In this document: positions 34,108 through 45,929 of the stretch, piece after piece
How the letters are laid out: the number at the start of each line of letters is the position of its first letter
How positions within the stretch are numbered: the first letter of the stretch is position 1
NCBI RefSeq assembly: GCF_030317145.1
Contig: NZ_JASZYE010000014.1
Coordinates: forward strand, 1 to 64,000
Reading direction: 5' to 3'
DNA from: Variovorax flavidus
Lineage (GTDB): Bacteria; Pseudomonadota; Gammaproteobacteria; Burkholderiales; Burkholderiaceae_C
DNA: 64,000 bases
Notes under the pieces: model-generated
Database searches by the model: none
What the model was told of the DNA's origin: nothing
What the model saw: the letters and a program-made list of their open reading frames with translations, nothing else
Translations under genes and position numbers: made by a program

Positions 34108-34306
34108 ATGACCGTAGGATCTCAGTCGCCCGACGCGACAAAAGTTGAACCTCTGGAACCCCGGGGACGAAGCACCGCCGGGCATTCCCGGCCCAGGCGA
34201 AGACGTCTGCCCGCTCTGCGGCGGCACCGGCAAGGACGGTGCTGGGCAAACCTTTAGCGCGTGCCAGGGTACTGGAAAGGTGACCGTCGGCATCGGCGGC
34301 GGCTGA
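34108..34306 (+). pseudogene. Small CxxCxGxG zinc-finger-like protein, frameshifted
   Basis: ATG 34108 (GAGGAG upstream) begins MTVGSQSPDATK. Near 34144 the frame changes and continues LNLWNPGDEAPPGIPGPGED, CPLCGGTGKDGAGQTF and SACQGTGKVTVGIGGG, to a stop at 34304-34306. The CxxCxGxG motifs resemble DnaJ-type zinc motifs found in short stand-alone proteins. The second motif has lost its first Cys (FSACQGTG). The 199-base span is not a multiple of three. A TTG start in the second frame is an alternative. Confidence 0.5.
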
Positions 34307-34635
34307 GAGCCACGCGATCATCGATGACCGACGGCGTGCACAGAGTCCGTCCCGTCGATCGAGTATCGGCACTTGGGCCTTAGGCGAGAGCTCTCGCGCC
34401 GCTGTGGCTCACACCGGCTGCCCATGGGCGCCGCCGCACACGGTCGCAGCCGGCGCAAGGCTCGGCCTGCGGCAAGCGGCCCGGTCTTTTGCCCGCGTGG
34501 CTTCGGTTCCAGATCGACAACGCCCTCGGCCAGTAGCGTCTTGGAGTTCGAACGAGCACCCCCTGTCGCGACGATTTCCTACAAGAGTAGGAATATTCGA
34601 CGCCTAGGCTCGCGCTCCCTTCGAACGAGACTGCC
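34307..34635. other. Upstream region of the catalase gene
   Basis: No gene was recognised. It includes the inverted repeat at 34576-34593 and must contain the katE promoter. Confidence 0.45.
34576..34593. promoter_or_regulatory. Inverted repeat upstream of the catalase gene
   Basis: TTCCTAC-AAGA-GTAGGAA, a perfect 7-bp inverted repeat with a 4-base spacer, 42 bases before the catalase ATG. It has the size and position of a dimeric regulator site. The regulator is not known. Confidence 0.5.
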
Positions 34636-37062
<2,427 letters not shown>

Positions 37063-37101
37063 CCGCGAACAAGCGGGAGTTCGGCCGCAAGGGAGCGATA
37101 A

Positions 37102-37353
37102 ATGACCCACTCCGACGGAGACGCGGACTTCGAGTACCGCGGCTGGTCCGTTCATATCGACCGCACCGACTCGAACTGCAGTCCCGCGCACGCAGAGTTG
37201 CATTACCGAGGCACGTGCAGATTGTGCATCGCGATCAGAAGCGAAGGCATGGATCCGGCCTGCATTGGCTGGGCCCTGGATTCCAGCGCCTGCAACTTCA
37301 TCGACGAATGCTCGCACGAAACGCAGCGCGCCCGCTCGACGACTTGTAGCTGA
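37102..37353 (+). CDS. Small hypothetical protein
   Basis: An 83-residue protein: DFEYRGWSVHIDRTDSNCSP, AHAELHYRGTCRLCIAIRSE and a helical end. The opening FEYRGWSVHI matches in layout the FEHHGHQVEI of the broken gene at 26536-26741. Its start lies 40 bases after the catalase stop, so it may be read from the catalase promoter. No function is known. The last 15 residues are Arg/Thr/Ser-rich and may reflect a shifted end. Confidence 0.5.
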   Translation: MTHSDGDADFEYRGWSVHIDRTDSNCSPAHAELHYRGTCRLCIAIRSEGMDPACIGWALDSSACNFIDECSHETQRARSTTCS

Positions 37354-37595
37354 TCCCGTACGAACATGATGCCCTGCACGTGCAACATGTCTCCGCTACC
37401 CTAACTCTATCCTCCCCAAGATCCACCCAGCCTTGCCAAATGGTGCAGGGGTGAGACGAAGGTTGCGCCGGCTTTCTCGAGGTTTGCAATCTTCAGGGGC
37501 GAACCATTCCGAAATTGGCCCCCGGCCTATGCGCCTACCTCCTTCCGCGCGATCGGATCACCCAAGCGATTAGTCGACCGGACGAAATTGCTGCA

Positions 37596-38588
37596 ATGCG
37601 CAAAATCTCTCCCTTCCCCAACCCGATAGCCTCGTGGTTCGACATGGCCTCGGAAATCAGTGCCTCATTCTTGGCAGTGGCGCCATCGATGACACCGGAT
37701 TCGCCACCGATGACCGAAAGCCACGAAAGCCATTGCCTCTTTGTGGCCGACAGCGCACCTCGACGTCGAGCACCCATGGTTGTGATGCTTCATGGTGCCT
37801 GGCAAGATCCGGTTGATTTCGCAGCCGGAACGGCAATGAACGCCGCGGCCGAACGACATGGCTTCGTGGTCCTGTACCCTGCTCAGAGTGCTCGCCACAA
37901 CGCACAGCAGTGCTGGAACTGGTTTGACGCCGCGCACCAGTCGCGCACGCGAGGTGAGCCTGCGCGCCTCACTTCGCTGACGTCGGAGGTCGCGAGAGAT
38001 CTCCACGTTGACCCCGACCGCATCTACGTAGCTGGGTTGTCCGCGGGGGGTGCGATGGCGGCATTGCTCGGCGACCTCTTTCCTGACATCTACTCCGCGG
38101 TGGGCGTGCACTCGGGCTTGGCGGCGTTGGCTGGAACTGACCTGTCGTCAGGTCTTGCCGCCATGCGTGGGTCGGAGCGGGCCGAAACCGCTCCGACTGG
38201 GATGCCAACGATCGTCTTTCACGGCGACATGGACATCATCGTGAATCCCATCAATGGCCGCCAAGTCATGGAAGCCTCATTCGGGTCGAATAGCATCAAA
38301 GAGACTCGACAGCACGTTGGATACGAGGGCCGCGGATTCACGCGCCGCGAGTACGTTGGGGCAGACGAAATAGTTTACGGGGAGCACTGGATTCTGCATG
38401 AGGGCGGGCACGCCTGGTCCGGTGGCCGCAAGGCGGGATCGTATGCAGATCCCCTGGGGCCAGACGCCAGCGAGCAAATGCTTCGATTCTTCAAACAGCG
38501 CCGCCGCCCGGCGACAGCCTTGCACGGGGGGGTCATGTTGAGCGAAATCTCCCCCTATTTCCAAGGTGCGGCGCCGACGATCAGCTAA
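37596..38588 (+). CDS. PHB-depolymerase-family esterase
   Basis: The 330-residue protein has the esterase PHB family core: APMVVMLHGAWQDPVDFAAG (oxyanion HG), IYVAGLSAGGAMAALLGDLF (nucleophile Ser), FHGDMDIIVNPINGRQVMEA (acid) and GGHAWSGG (His). The usual N-terminal region before the HG motif is shortened. There is no clear signal peptide, so it may be an intracellular depolymerase or polyester esterase. The start is uncertain: ATG 37596 was preferred; the frame opens at TTG 37515 and later ATGs are possible. Confidence 0.75.
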   Translation: MRKISPFPNPIASWFDMASEISASFLAVAPSMTPDSPPMTESHESHCLFVADSAPRRRAPMVVMLHGAWQDPVDFAAGTAMNAAAERHGFVVLYPAQSARHNAQQCWNWFDAAHQSRTRGEPARLTSLTSEVARDLHVDPDRIYVAGLSAGGAMAALLGDLFPDIYSAVGVHSGLAALAGTDLSSGLAAMRGSERAETAPTGMPTIVFHGDMDIIVNPINGRQVMEASFGSNSIKETRQHVGYEGRGFTRREYVGADEIVYGEHWILHEGGHAWSGGRKAGSYADPLGPDASEQMLRFFKQRRRPATALHGGVMLSEISPYFQGAAPTIS

Positions 38589-38899
38589 GCCCGATCAGGG
38601 GGCCGTGCCGGGCGTTGGAATGAGCGGATGAACGTCCAAAGCAGCGCTGCGTTGACTGATGATCGACAGGACCTCAGGATGGTCTCGGGCACTCGTCGCA
38701 GTTCGTTCAGGGAGATGGCTCAGATACCTGATGCACGGGCGAACTGCCGCCCTGTCCAGCCCATAGGCAGTTGACTAGCAGTTCCAGGCGGCGGCGATGA
38801 TTCCTCCGGTTTAAGGTTCAGCGCCGTGCCCAGATGGTCGTATGTCATCCCCTGAGGCAGGCCGCCCCATCTGCAGGGCGTGCGATGGCCGGCGGGCGC
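38589..38899. other. Stretch without a supported gene
   Basis: Space between two converging genes. No coding frame or terminator hairpin was recognised. Confidence 0.4.
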
Positions 38900-39850
38900 T
38901 CAGTCCTTGTAGCGTAGTGCCCATCGCCAAAGCGAGCGCGGCGTGGACAGCATCACCAGCACCCTTGCCGAGCGCGGTGTGAATCGCTGCCACCACGGGA
39001 TATGGGGTGACAGGAAGGCTCGCCATCCATTCATTCGCTCGCCGTCGCGCACATAGCGACTCGCCACGACCAGCATGTGTGGATAGAAACGCTTGGCCCT
39101 CGCCTCTTCAAATTCGGGCGGAATGCGCAGCTCGCGAGCGAATTCAAACGCCCGATGCGCGTCGACGCCACGCCCGCCGCTCGTGACCGACCCGCTCTGC
39201 ACCCTATAGCGTGAGACGGTTTGCGCAACGAACCGCGCCCAGTTTCCGCTGTTGGCCAGCCGGACGGAGAAGGCCCAGTCTCCGACATTGCCATCGCGCT
39301 CGCCTTGCATGAGCTGCAGATACGTGGCTCTCTCCACCAGGAACGCATCGGACGGGATGGACTCGGTCAGACACCATTCCCACACAGGCCGCGCGCAGGC
39401 CGGCCCTTGCCTGCCGTACCAGAGATCGTTGACCACAGATTTCCTAGGGTCAACCGCACCCGATTCGTCGATTACCTGCTGCCTGCCAAACCAGAGCTTC
39501 ACGCGCGGATCGCTCTCGTTGGCACGAGCGTCAGCCAACACCCGCAATGCGCCAGGGCGGAGAAGATCGTCGTTGTGCAGGAACAGCAGATGATCGAACT
39601 TCGCCCTCGAAGCCAGAAACCACTGATTGGGATACGTTCCCTTGGGCGGGTCGCTCGGCACATAGTCGATGAGGTCCGACAAGCCGCTGGCGACAATGAC
39701 CGCCTGGTTTCTCGGCCAGAATATGGACGGGCTGTCATCGCCGACGATGATTTCACCAATCAGCGAGCGGTCTTGGACGAAGATGCTTTCGAGCGCCTCG
39801 CCAAGTTGCTCCGGTCGTGCGTAGGCCGGGATGAGGATGGAAATCTGCAT
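38900..39850 (-). CDS. Family 2 glycosyltransferase
   Basis: The 316-residue protein begins ISILIPAYARPEQLGEALES, with GEIIVGDDSP and LLFLHNDDLLRPGALRVLAD (the DxD-like metal site), and later NVGDWAFSVRL. A single GT-A domain is followed by a basic helical tail. It lies 22 bases downstream of a sugar aminotransferase gene in the same direction. Together they suggest modification of a surface glycan or lipopolysaccharide. Confidence 0.82.
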   Translation of the reverse strand: MQISILIPAYARPEQLGEALESIFVQDRSLIGEIIVGDDSPSIFWPRNQAVIVASGLSDLIDYVPSDPPKGTYPNQWFLASRAKFDHLLFLHNDDLLRPGALRVLADARANESDPRVKLWFGRQQVIDESGAVDPRKSVVNDLWYGRQGPACARPVWEWCLTESIPSDAFLVERATYLQLMQGERDGNVGDWAFSVRLANSGNWARFVAQTVSRYRVQSGSVTSGGRGVDAHRAFEFARELRIPPEFEEARAKRFYPHMLVVASRYVRDGERMNGWRAFLSPHIPWWQRFTPRSARVLVMLSTPRSLWRWALRYKD

Positions 39851-39872
39851 GGCGTGACCGTCCGTGCGGAGG

Positions 39873-41039
39873 TCACTTCAGAACGAGTCGTACCGCGGAA
39901 ATCACATCGGTGACGTCCTGATCGGTCAGCTTGGCGGAGATCGGCAAGGACACCGTTCGTCGGCCGACTTCCGTGGCGTGCGGTGTGTCTTCCGGCCGCC
40001 ACCCGAAGGCCTGCTGGTAGTACGGGTGCTCGGTCAATGCGAGGTAGTGCACCCCGATGCCGATCCCTTGCGCCGTCATGGCATCGAGAAATTCGTCGCG
40101 CGCAACGCCACAGCGCACCTTGTCGACCTGAATGCTGAAGAGGTGGTGTGCATGCCGCGTGTCCGGCGCGGGCCTCGGCGGCAGATCGATCGGCAGGACG
40201 GACAGTTCGTCCATGTACCTCTCCCAGATCGCCTTGCGCCGAAGCCAGTAGGCCTCGACCCGCGCAAGCTGCTTGAGGCCGATCGCCGCCTGCAAGTCCA
40301 TCATGTTGTACTTGAAGCCCGCCGCGACGACGTGGTAGTGCTTGTAGCCATCGTCGCCGAATCGCTTCCAGGCATCTTTGGTCATGCCGTGCAGGCCAAG
40401 AACCTTGATGAGCGCCGCGTCTTCCTCCCGCCGCGCGAGCACCATGCCACCTTCACCGGTCATGAGGTTCTTGGTCACATAGAACGAGAAGCACCCGAAG
40501 TCGCCGATCGTGCCGACGTTGCGGCCGTGGTACTGCGTTTCGATCGCGTGGGCGCAATCCTCGATGACCTTGAGCTTTTGGTCCCGCGCCATCGACATGA
40601 GTGCATCCATCTCGCAGGGGCGCCCTGCAAAATGAACCGGGACGATGGCGCGTGTGCGGGAGGTCAGACTGGCGCGCACCTGCGCGGGATCGATATTCAG
40701 CGTCCTTGGATCGATGTCGGCAAGCACCGGCGTTGCCCCCGCGTGAATGATGGCGTTGGCCGTGGCGCAGAAGGTCAGCGGCGTCGTGATGACTTCGTCA
40801 CCCGGCCCGACGCCCGAGGCCAGCAGCGCGACATGCAGCGCCGCCGAACAGGAATTCAATGCCACGGCATGGGGCGCGCCGCGGTAGCGGGCGAACTCGC
40901 GCTCGAACTGGTCAACCCGGGGGCCTGTGCCGAGCCAGCCGGATCGCATCACGGCCTCAATTTCCCGAATCTCGTCTTCCTCAATCCTCGGGGAGCCGAA
41001 GATCAGAAAGTTGTCTTGTCCGCGCACGGGCATTTGCAT
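39873..41039 (-). CDS. DegT/DnrJ/EryC1/StrS-family sugar aminotransferase
   Basis: The 388-residue PLP enzyme has the family marks: MRSGWLGTGPRVDQFEREFA, ALNSCSAALHVALLASGVGP, GDEVITTPLTFCATANAIIH, IEDCAHAIE (the Asp that contacts the PLP ring) and FSFYVTKNLMTGEGGMVLA (Lys of the Schiff base). It makes an amino sugar from a nucleotide keto-sugar. ATG 41039 or 41033, behind GGAAGG, is the likely start; the open frame to 41129 is not needed. The glycosyltransferase follows directly. No sugar dehydratase is nearby, so the pathway continues elsewhere. Confidence 0.88.
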   Translation of the reverse strand: MQMPVRGQDNFLIFGSPRIEEDEIREIEAVMRSGWLGTGPRVDQFEREFARYRGAPHAVALNSCSAALHVALLASGVGPGDEVITTPLTFCATANAIIHAGATPVLADIDPRTLNIDPAQVRASLTSRTRAIVPVHFAGRPCEMDALMSMARDQKLKVIEDCAHAIETQYHGRNVGTIGDFGCFSFYVTKNLMTGEGGMVLARREEDAALIKVLGLHGMTKDAWKRFGDDGYKHYHVVAAGFKYNMMDLQAAIGLKQLARVEAYWLRRKAIWERYMDELSVLPIDLPPRPAPDTRHAHHLFSIQVDKVRCGVARDEFLDAMTAQGIGIGVHYLALTEHPYYQQAFGWRPEDTPHATEVGRRTVSLPISAKLTDQDVTDVISAVRLVLK

Positions 41040-41463
41040 CGCCTTCCAGCAGTGGCGCACTCTCCCTCTCGCCGCGGTCATCCACACCAGAGATCCGGAA
41101 CGGGGTGGCATGTAGTTCATACCTGCCAAGCAGAGTCACCTTTGTCAGACGACCGCGCTACATGCAGACATTCGAGTGCGCATTCGGCGTTCATTCAGCG
41201 TTCCGCCACCGCGGCATTGCCCAACAGGGCAGCAGCGCTCACCCCTACAACCACGGAGCCGGTGTGCACGCGCTTCGCGCCGCGACCGAAATGGGCCGCT
41301 CGTAGCCAGTCGGTCTCGCCTCGCATGGCGCGTCTCACATACTCGCCGAGCGCAGCCTAAGGGCGCTAACGATCAGCGTCTGCATCACAGCTCACTGCGC
41401 GTGGCGCGCACCCAGGGCGTTGTGGCAGGATGCCGGCCATCCAAGCACCCAAGAATTGCAGGC
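41040..41463. other. Stretch without a supported gene
   Basis: Divergent promoter region between the aminotransferase and the TonB-like lipoprotein gene. No further feature was recognised. Confidence 0.4.
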
Positions 41464-41856
41464 ATGATTACGCAGCTTCGCTCATTCAGCGCTGTCCTCG
41501 CAGTCGCCGCGATTCTCAGCGCGTGCAACACCCCATCGAGGGAGCAATCCGCTCAGGCAGCAGGCAGCGAGCCTTTCGTATCTGCTTCGCCGAAGGCGGA
41601 ACCGTCGAAGAACCAAAAGCCCGTGTACCCCGCGACGGCGAAGCGGCTCGGCCAGCAGGGCAAAACCATCGTGCGAGTGCTTGTTGACGTGGAAGGTCGG
41701 CCATCGCAGGCTAGGGTGATGCAATCGAGCGGGTATCAGGAACTCGACCAAGCTGCGGTCGATGCCGTCTCCGGCTGGAAGTACGTGCCGGGACGGCGCA
41801 AGGGCGTTCCGGAGCCTATGGAGTTCAACATCCCAGTTACTTGGTCGCTGAACTGA
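41464..41856 (+). CDS. TonB C-terminal-domain lipoprotein
   Basis: The 130-residue protein has a lipoprotein signal (FSAVLAVAAILSAC, lipobox Cys near residue 21), a short linker and a TonB-like C-terminal domain: KPVYPATAKRLGQQGKTIVR, VEGRPSQARVMQSSGYQELD and AVDAVSGWKYVPGRRKGVPE. TonB itself has an N-terminal membrane anchor; here a lipid anchor replaces it, and ExbBD genes are not nearby. Such proteins are common in Burkholderiales, with uncertain roles. Confidence 0.8.
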   Translation: MITQLRSFSAVLAVAAILSACNTPSREQSAQAAGSEPFVSASPKAEPSKNQKPVYPATAKRLGQQGKTIVRVLVDVEGRPSQARVMQSSGYQELDQAAVDAVSGWKYVPGRRKGVPEPMEFNIPVTWSLN

Positions 41857-42162
41857 CCTCGAAGGACGCGCAGGCGTTTGCCCTTCAGCCGCCGTCAGGG
41901 GTCAAGGTGAGGGTATCCAGTTCGACCGCCCGCAATAAGTGACGCGGGTAGTTGAACCATCATGGACGCTCGAATTCGGTCATCAAATCGGGCATCGCGA
42001 TGTTCGACTGTCGTGCTTCTTAAGCGACCAGTGCTCAAGTTCAGAGACTCGACCGAAGGCAGCCCAGCATGCAGCGGCGCACTGGATTTCAATATGCCCA
42101 AAGCGCATGGCGTTAGCAAACGCGTGTGGTGCTTGCGCTCTACACTGCATGCATGGAGCGCC
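41857..42162. other. Stretch without a supported gene
   Basis: Space between converging genes, somewhat less GC-rich than average. No coding frame, repeat or terminator was recognised. Confidence 0.4.
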
Positions 42163-43365
42163 TCATGGCGCAGCTGCACCATCGGTGGCGCTCCCTCGCG
42201 CGCCCGTATCCACCCGTGCGACCACCGACATACCCGGGCGCAGACGTTCAGCCAGTGCCTGGCCTGGGTCGATGGCAATGCGCACGGGCAGGCGCTGGAC
42301 GATCTTTGTAAAGTTGCCTGTTGCGTTGTCTGCGCGCAGGACGCTGAACTCCGAACCCGTGGCAGGCGCAATCTGCTCGACCCGCCCGGTAAATTCGGCG
42401 TGATTCAGAGCGTCCACCCTGAAACGTGCAGGCTGGCCCACGTGCACGTCGGCCATCTGCGTTTCCTTCAGGTTCGCCACCACCCAGATCTTCTCGGGCA
42501 CCAGGAACATGAGCTGGGATCCCGCGCTTACGAACTGGCCCTGGCGCACCGTGGCCTCTCCCACTTGCCCGTCGCGCGGCGCGCGGATGACAGTGTTGGC
42601 CAGATCGATCTCCGCGAGTCCGAGTTGCGCCTGCGCCATCTTGACCTGGGCCTCCAGGCCGCCACGGGCTACCTCCGTGCTCTTGATCGTCTCCTCGCTA
42701 ATGGTGATTTCTGCGCGGGCCTTGAGTACGTTCGCCCGCGCCAATTTCGCCGTAGCCATTGCCTGGTCGCGATCGCGCGTTGAAACGAAGCCTTGGGCGA
42801 CAAGGTCCTGAGAGCGCCGCAGATCGATCTCGGCGCGGCTTGCCTCGGCCTCGGCCGACGCCAGGCTGGCCTTGCTCGCCGCAAGACTTGCCCGGTTTTG
42901 TGCGAGGGTCTGGGTCGCATTGGCCAGTTGTGCGTCGGCGCTGGCGATCTGGGCGTGCGCTTGCCGCACCTTCTCCGCGTAGGTCCGGTCATCGATGCGA
43001 ACCAGTATGTCTCCCGCCCTGACATACTGAAAATCGCCCACGACGACCTCGGCCACATAGCCGCTGACCTGCGGTGCCAGCAGCGTCATCTGACCTCGCA
43101 CGAAGGCGTTCTCGGTGCTGACTTCTGCCGTTGCGAAGGGGCCGAGCCGCCACGCCCACAGAACCAGCGAGATGCCGGCAAGCGCCACAAGGACCATGAA
43201 GGCGGTGGTCATTCTCGAAGCCTTGAGAAGCTTGGGAGGATCGGCAGGCGGGGGGACGGAAGAAGCGGGCGCAGCAGAGGTCATTGGCGCGTCATCTCCC
43301 TCGTCGGGGCCATCCGTGAGCGGACGCACCTGCTGCGAAGGGTCGTTCTTTGCGTCGTCAGGCAT
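42163..43365 (-). CDS. EmrA/HlyD-type membrane fusion protein
   Basis: The 400-residue protein has one N-terminal membrane helix (TAFMVLVALAGISLVLWAWR), then ENAFVRGQMTLLAPQVSGYV and GDILVRIDDRTYAEKVRQAH of the barrel/lipoyl region, a long coiled-coil hairpin (about 150-260) and VIRAPRDGQVGEATVRQGQF of the second lipoyl half. It couples an inner-membrane pump to an outer-membrane channel. ATG 43365 was chosen for its AGGA site and because the polar N-terminal tail starts there. It lies 26 bases after the pump gene; both probably form one operon. No outer-membrane factor gene is present. Confidence 0.9.
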   Translation of the reverse strand: MPDDAKNDPSQQVRPLTDGPDEGDDAPMTSAAPASSVPPPADPPKLLKASRMTTAFMVLVALAGISLVLWAWRLGPFATAEVSTENAFVRGQMTLLAPQVSGYVAEVVVGDFQYVRAGDILVRIDDRTYAEKVRQAHAQIASADAQLANATQTLAQNRASLAASKASLASAEAEASRAEIDLRRSQDLVAQGFVSTRDRDQAMATAKLARANVLKARAEITISEETIKSTEVARGGLEAQVKMAQAQLGLAEIDLANTVIRAPRDGQVGEATVRQGQFVSAGSQLMFLVPEKIWVVANLKETQMADVHVGQPARFRVDALNHAEFTGRVEQIAPATGSEFSVLRADNATGNFTKIVQRLPVRIAIDPGQALAERLRPGMSVVARVDTGARGSATDGAAAP

Positions 43366-43391
43366 GCTCAATGGTCCTGCCGTCCATATGT

Positions 43392-45095
43392 CTAGGAGAC
43401 GCGACTTGCTGCCCCAACCGGTGCCCTGGCGCCAGCCGCTGCAGCCGCGGAGATCCCCGAAGGCGGGCGATCGGCCTTGAGGATGATGATCGCACGATAG
43501 AGCGACCACGAGAGAAAGGCCAGCGCGAGCACACCAATGACCGTGAATACGTAATTGAAGGCGCGCACTGAGGCTTCACGGCGCACGATTTGCGCGAGCT
43601 GGGCTGTCCCTTGTGCGGTGCGCTGGACGGGATCCGTGATGATGTGTGCGAGCGATTGCGACTCATGGTTGATACGCTGGATCACGCTGGCGTCGGTGCG
43701 CTGCATCTGCGCGCTGATGGCCTGGCTGTAGAGGGTGGTGCGTTGCGCCTGCAGCGTTCCCAGCACCGCCGCCCCGGTCAGGCCGCCCAACGTCTGTGTG
43801 ACCGAGAACAGCACGATGAACGTCACCATGTGGTCCGTCCCGTGCTTGAGCGCCTGGCCGACGCCGATGAGCATCAATGGGCCCATGAACATGGCCGCGG
43901 CAAACGAGATCATGAACTGGCTGACGAAGAAGTCATGCGGCCGAACGTCGCTGGTGGCGTGACGGTCCATCCAGCCGCCGATAGCGATCAGAACAATCGC
44001 GCCGAGTATGTGAAAGACCTGCGACGACTTCTGCCCAAAGAAAAATGCCGTGAAGGTCAAGCCGCAGATCATGCCCACGAGCATGACCCCGTACAACGGC
44101 TGCAACTGGTCCGGGCCCATGCCCAGCGTGCGCAGCAGACCCACGGCGCCATAGGTCTGCTCGGACATGAGAAAGCGCATCATCAGGGCGCCAAAGATGA
44201 AGCGCAGTGTCGCCCCATTGAGCAGCCAGCGAATCTGCAACAACGGGTACTCACGCCGGTATTCGACGATGGCCGCGCAGGTGAGAAGTCCGATCGCGCC
44301 GATCAGCGCCCAGGCCAGCCAGGGCGTATCGATCCACCAGACATTCAGGCCCTGGCTCAAAACCGCCGCCAGCAGCGCCACGCCAGGCGCCACCAACGCG
44401 AAGGTGAGGAAGTCGCGCGTCTCCAGCACACGGATGCGCAATCCCACCGGCAGCTTGAGGACCACCACGGCCGCGAAGGAGCACAACGCGAGGCCCGCCT
44501 CGAGGGCGTACAGCGTGCGCCAGTCACCAAGATCCAGGAGACTCGGTGACATCAGCCAGGCCAGCGGAGTGGCCAGTTGCGACAGCGTCAGGCCCACCAC
44601 GAGGCCTGCCCCTGCCTTTGTTCGGGGAAAGACTTGCTGCATGTATTGCACCGCAAGCGTCGCGGTGGTTGCCGCAGCGAAGCCACTGGCCGCGCGCACC
44701 AGCAGGGCCATCTCGAAGTTGTGCACCAGCAGGTGCATCAGCGTCAGGGCGGCGTAGACGCCCAATCCCATCTCTGCAAACAGCCGGATTCCATACTGCT
44801 GGCGGAATTTGAACACCAGAAGGTTGACAGTGACGTTGGCCATCACATAGGCCGCAGGCAGCCAGGCGCCCTGTACGGGGGTCAGGCCCAGTTCGCCCTG
44901 AATGGTGGACAAGTTGGCCGTTACAAGCGCGGCCCCCAACCCTCCCGTCAGGCCGACGAGGACCGCCACCAGTGCGTAGGCCACGCGCCGCGGCAGGGAG
45001 TGGGCGAGCGTGGCCGGCGAACCGGGCATGGAGGGCTTCTCATGCGGCTCCCAGCGCGGCGGCGGTTCAAGAACTTGCGGCTCGCGACTGCTCAT
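43392..45095 (-). CDS. EmrB/QacA-type MFS efflux pump (14 helices)
   Basis: The 567-residue protein is a DHA2-type major facilitator: 14 hydrophobic segments, with ANLSTIQGELGLTPVQGAWL and YVMANVTVNLLVFKFRQQYG near the first helices, and a C-terminal cytosolic tail after LALAFLSWSLYRAIIILKAD. In the usual position of motif A the residues are FKFRQQYGIR rather than DRxGRR, as in other EmrB-like pumps of this group. It would pump hydrophobic toxic compounds with the adjacent membrane fusion protein. The promoter should lie in the 459-base gap to its right. Confidence 0.88.
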   Translation of the reverse strand: MSSREPQVLEPPPRWEPHEKPSMPGSPATLAHSLPRRVAYALVAVLVGLTGGLGAALVTANLSTIQGELGLTPVQGAWLPAAYVMANVTVNLLVFKFRQQYGIRLFAEMGLGVYAALTLMHLLVHNFEMALLVRAASGFAAATTATLAVQYMQQVFPRTKAGAGLVVGLTLSQLATPLAWLMSPSLLDLGDWRTLYALEAGLALCSFAAVVVLKLPVGLRIRVLETRDFLTFALVAPGVALLAAVLSQGLNVWWIDTPWLAWALIGAIGLLTCAAIVEYRREYPLLQIRWLLNGATLRFIFGALMMRFLMSEQTYGAVGLLRTLGMGPDQLQPLYGVMLVGMICGLTFTAFFFGQKSSQVFHILGAIVLIAIGGWMDRHATSDVRPHDFFVSQFMISFAAAMFMGPLMLIGVGQALKHGTDHMVTFIVLFSVTQTLGGLTGAAVLGTLQAQRTTLYSQAISAQMQRTDASVIQRINHESQSLAHIITDPVQRTAQGTAQLAQIVRREASVRAFNYVFTVIGVLALAFLSWSLYRAIIILKADRPPSGISAAAAAGARAPVGAASRVS

Positions 45096-45554
45096 CGAAG
45101 CGCATCCATTTTTTGGTGAGCATTGCCAGAGGACAACTGATCAACAAGGGTCTCGATCGAGATGGCTGCTCCAATGATCGCCGACGCGGACACGGCTGGC
45201 AATGAGCTCAACGTGACCCGCGATATGCAGCCCGCGCGCTGCTGGTATTTGGGATGGCGAGAACGAGACCGCGTCGATAGCTCTTTCCAAAACGATGAAG
45301 GCCATCAGGTTGTTGGGGGCGTGAGCCCCTTGAACAGCGTCGTCCAGATAGGGGCCACTTAGTTCGCGCGGTATGAAATCTCGACTTCGGCGCTACAACC
45401 ACGCGAACGCGCCTGGCCGGCTACAGTCGGCCACAAGCGGACCTTCGTGGCTGCCTCACAACAAGGCCATCGCGAGCGCGTGCGCACTCACAGAAGTGCG
45501 CGCAACAATTGGCCGCGGAGCTTTGGCATGCCGAGCAGGTCCATAGGAGATTGA
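45096..45554. other. Stretch without a supported gene, with a repeat copy
   Basis: Divergent promoter region between the pump operon and a small membrane-protein gene. Holds a repeat copy at 45411-45460. No coding frame was recognised. Confidence 0.45.
45411..45460 (+). repeat. Dispersed intergenic repeat copy
   Basis: Contains GGCTACAGTCGGCCACAAGC followed by GGACCTTCG, the best match in the window to the copy at 5821 (three differences over 29 bases). Confidence 0.6.
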
Positions 45555-45881
45555 GTGAGCTGGTTCACTAGGGTTCTGGTTGGTGCGGTTGTCCTTTTCT
45601 TCGCTGTAGCAGCTGTCGGTTTGTCACAGCGCGGCGCGTATCAATCTGCGTTGATGTCGTTGGGCTTCGCACTTTTCTTTGCTGGCATCGGGGCGATCGC
45701 GTTGATTGAAGCCAAGCACCTTCCCCGGAAGCAGACACCTGGCGTACCCCGACTGAACCCTTGGTCGTCGTTCTGCCTGCTTTGGCGGGCTCCCGGTTGG
45801 GGCGGAAAGTTCGCCGTCATCTTCTGCAGCGGCATCATCCTGACCGGTGTGCTCTTCAAGGCCATCGCGTTTTTCCGCTAG
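45555..45881 (+). CDS. Small integral membrane protein
   Basis: The 108-residue protein has three predicted membrane helices: VLVGAVVLFFAVAAVGLSQR, ALMSLGFALFFAGIGAIALI and FAVIFCSGIILTGVLFKAIA. GTG 45555 is preceded by TAGGAGATTGA, a good ribosome-binding site. No family is recognised. Confidence 0.6.
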   Translation: MSWFTRVLVGAVVLFFAVAAVGLSQRGAYQSALMSLGFALFFAGIGAIALIEAKHLPRKQTPGVPRLNPWSSFCLLWRAPGWGGKFAVIFCSGIILTGVLFKAIAFFR

Positions 45882-45929
45882 AGACGCTTTCCGGCCAACA
45901 CCGGACCTCCACGACGAACTCGAAAAAGC

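Noticed and set aside
39864..41360. 498-codon plus-strand frame opposite the sugar aminotransferase
   Set aside because: No motifs, low-complexity Arg/His content; the minus strand encodes a clear DegT-family enzyme.
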